A DNA stretch of 44,582 nt from contig MABA01000023.1 in the NCBI GenBank assembly GCA_002162875.1, forward strand, positions 1-44,582. The letters are read 5' to 3'. A program made the translations under genes and the position numbers. Below are positions 44,363 to 44,582 of the stretch, piece after piece (position 1 is the stretch's first letter; each line of letters begins with the position of its first letter). The notes beneath the pieces are model-generated. The model saw nothing but the letters and a program-made list of their open reading frames with translations. It was not told where the DNA came from and ran no database searches. This DNA is from Rhodobacterales bacterium 52_120_T64. Its GTDB lineage: Bacteria > Pseudomonadota > Alphaproteobacteria > Rhodobacterales > Rhodobacteraceae.

Positions 44363-44449
44363 ATGACTACACGACGCAGATTTCTTGTGGGTATGATCGC
44401 AACCAGCCTATTGCCTCAAAAATCCTGGGCCGATCTGGGCAACCCAAAC
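44363..44449 (+). pseudogene. DUF1513 gene, cut by the IS copy
   Basis: The ATG at 44363 opens MTTRRRFLVGMIATSLLPQK, a Tat-type signal (RRRFLV) typical of DUF1513, the fourth gene of Rhodobacterales imelysin operons. After 29 codons the IS begins at 44450, so the rest of the gene is outside the window or lost. The start is two bases after the preceding stop. Confidence 0.75.
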
Positions 44450-44473
44450 TGGACCCGTCCCGGAATTGCTCCG

Positions 44474-44505
44474 CTCCTTTAATCGCATATTATGCCTTAA
44501 AGGAG
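44474..44505 (+). promoter_or_regulatory. Hairpin masking the transposase Shine-Dalgarno (right copy)
   Basis: The 9-bp arms CTCCTTTAA (44474-44482) and TTAAAGGAG (44497-44505) pair around a 14-base loop. The second arm holds the ribosome-binding site 7-8 bases before ATG 44513. It is the same structure as at 83-114. Confidence 0.6.
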
Positions 44506-44512
44506 AAACGAC

Positions 44513-44582
44513 ATGGCAATACAACATACAACAGAATTTAGACAGGAAGCGGTGCGCGTTGCACTGACGAGTGGATTAGGTC
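44513..44582 (+). CDS. IS3-family transposase OrfA, N-terminal part (right copy)
   Basis: The ATG at 44513 follows AAAGGAG and reads MAIQHTTEFRQEAVRVAL, the same as the left copy. About 23 codons are visible before the window ends. It should bind the IS ends as part of the OrfAB transposase. Confidence 0.8.
   Translation, partial: MAIQHTTEFRQEAVRVALTSGLG

Larger units (their letters stand above)
44450..44582 (+). mobile_element. IS3-family insertion sequence, partial (right copy)
   Basis: The outer tip TGGACCCGTCCCGGAATT starts at 44450 and the element runs off the window. It matches the left copy (1-138) inverted, with one clear change in the first 30 bases (GCTCC here, GTTCC there). The insertion point lies inside the DUF1513 gene. 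Confidence 0.85.

Noticed and set aside
1-44582. CRISPR arrays, tRNA or rRNA genes, prophage or integrase genes, and toxin-antitoxin pairs.
   Set aside because: I looked for regularly spaced repeats, T-loop motifs and typical protein families and found none.

Overview
The window looks like chromosomal DNA of a marine alphaproteobacterium, most likely a Rhodobacterales (Roseobacter-type) strain. The gene families and their order support this: sitABCD, queCDEF with a short QueF, a GAF-Fis regulator beside an ExaC/AcoD-type aldehyde dehydrogenase, LysR-DoxX-DodA, cuyR-cuyZ-cuyA, and an imelysin/DUF1111/imelysin/DUF1513 iron operon. Both ends lie inside copies of one IS3-family insertion sequence. 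The copies are in inverted orientation with orfA reading outward. The interior holds many broken genes and IS scars, so this genome has been shaped by transposition and gene decay.

Layout. 1-138: IS end. 137-208: duplicated queF tail. 340-3894: cobalamin riboswitch, short leader ORF, DUF1636 protein and a FecCD/BtuCDF-type ABC importer. 4009-7602: tandem Fur/Mur-type boxes and sitABCD (Mn/Fe import). 7656-7967: IS110/IS3 scar. 8058-9254: TPR lipoprotein-like/exported protein and a small exported protein. 9362-11975: aldehyde dehydrogenase with its GAF-Fis regulator and a palindromic operator. 12327-14654: LysR, DoxX, DODA-type dioxygenase. 14695-15665: relics of a glutathionyl-hydroquinone reductase and an MBL-like protein. 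15812-18139: preQ1-I riboswitch and queCDEF. 18141-18439: cobalamin-riboswitch relic and IS3 relic. 18752-22385: peroxiredoxin, AraC relic, GFA protein, truncated hemoglobin, OsmC, LysR. 22481-24043: FHA-like/TM/trypsin-like protease. 24436-27531: YbaK, broken HD-GYP-LuxR gene, DUF1330 gene, broken AraC gene, ABM-type protein. 27703-34887: sugar catabolism and ribose-type ABC operon with a divergent LacI regulator and three phased operators. 35125-40915: sulfur island (SLC13/TrkA-C transporter, persulfide dioxygenase-rhodanese, cuyR, cuyZ, cuyA). 41119-44449: the decayed imelysin operon, cut by the right-hand IS copy.

How the genes work together. Two cofactor-sensing RNAs control two operons: cobalamin import and queuosine-precursor synthesis. 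A piece of a second cobalamin riboswitch survives directly after queF, and a piece of queF survives directly before the intact cobalamin riboswitch. This shows the two loci share a duplicated junction. The sulfur island plausibly takes up an organosulfur compound, cleaves cysteate or D-cysteine, oxidises sulfane sulfur and exports sulfite. The 18.7-21.3 kb cluster is a redox/detoxification set. The imelysin operon is dead, while sitABCD and its Fur/Mur-type sites look intact.

I see no CRISPR array, rRNA, tRNA or prophage. No single element proves a wholly new system. The best candidates for a second look are the queF/riboswitch junction, the leader ORF, the FHA-TM-protease, and the sulfur island with its five-gene arrangement.
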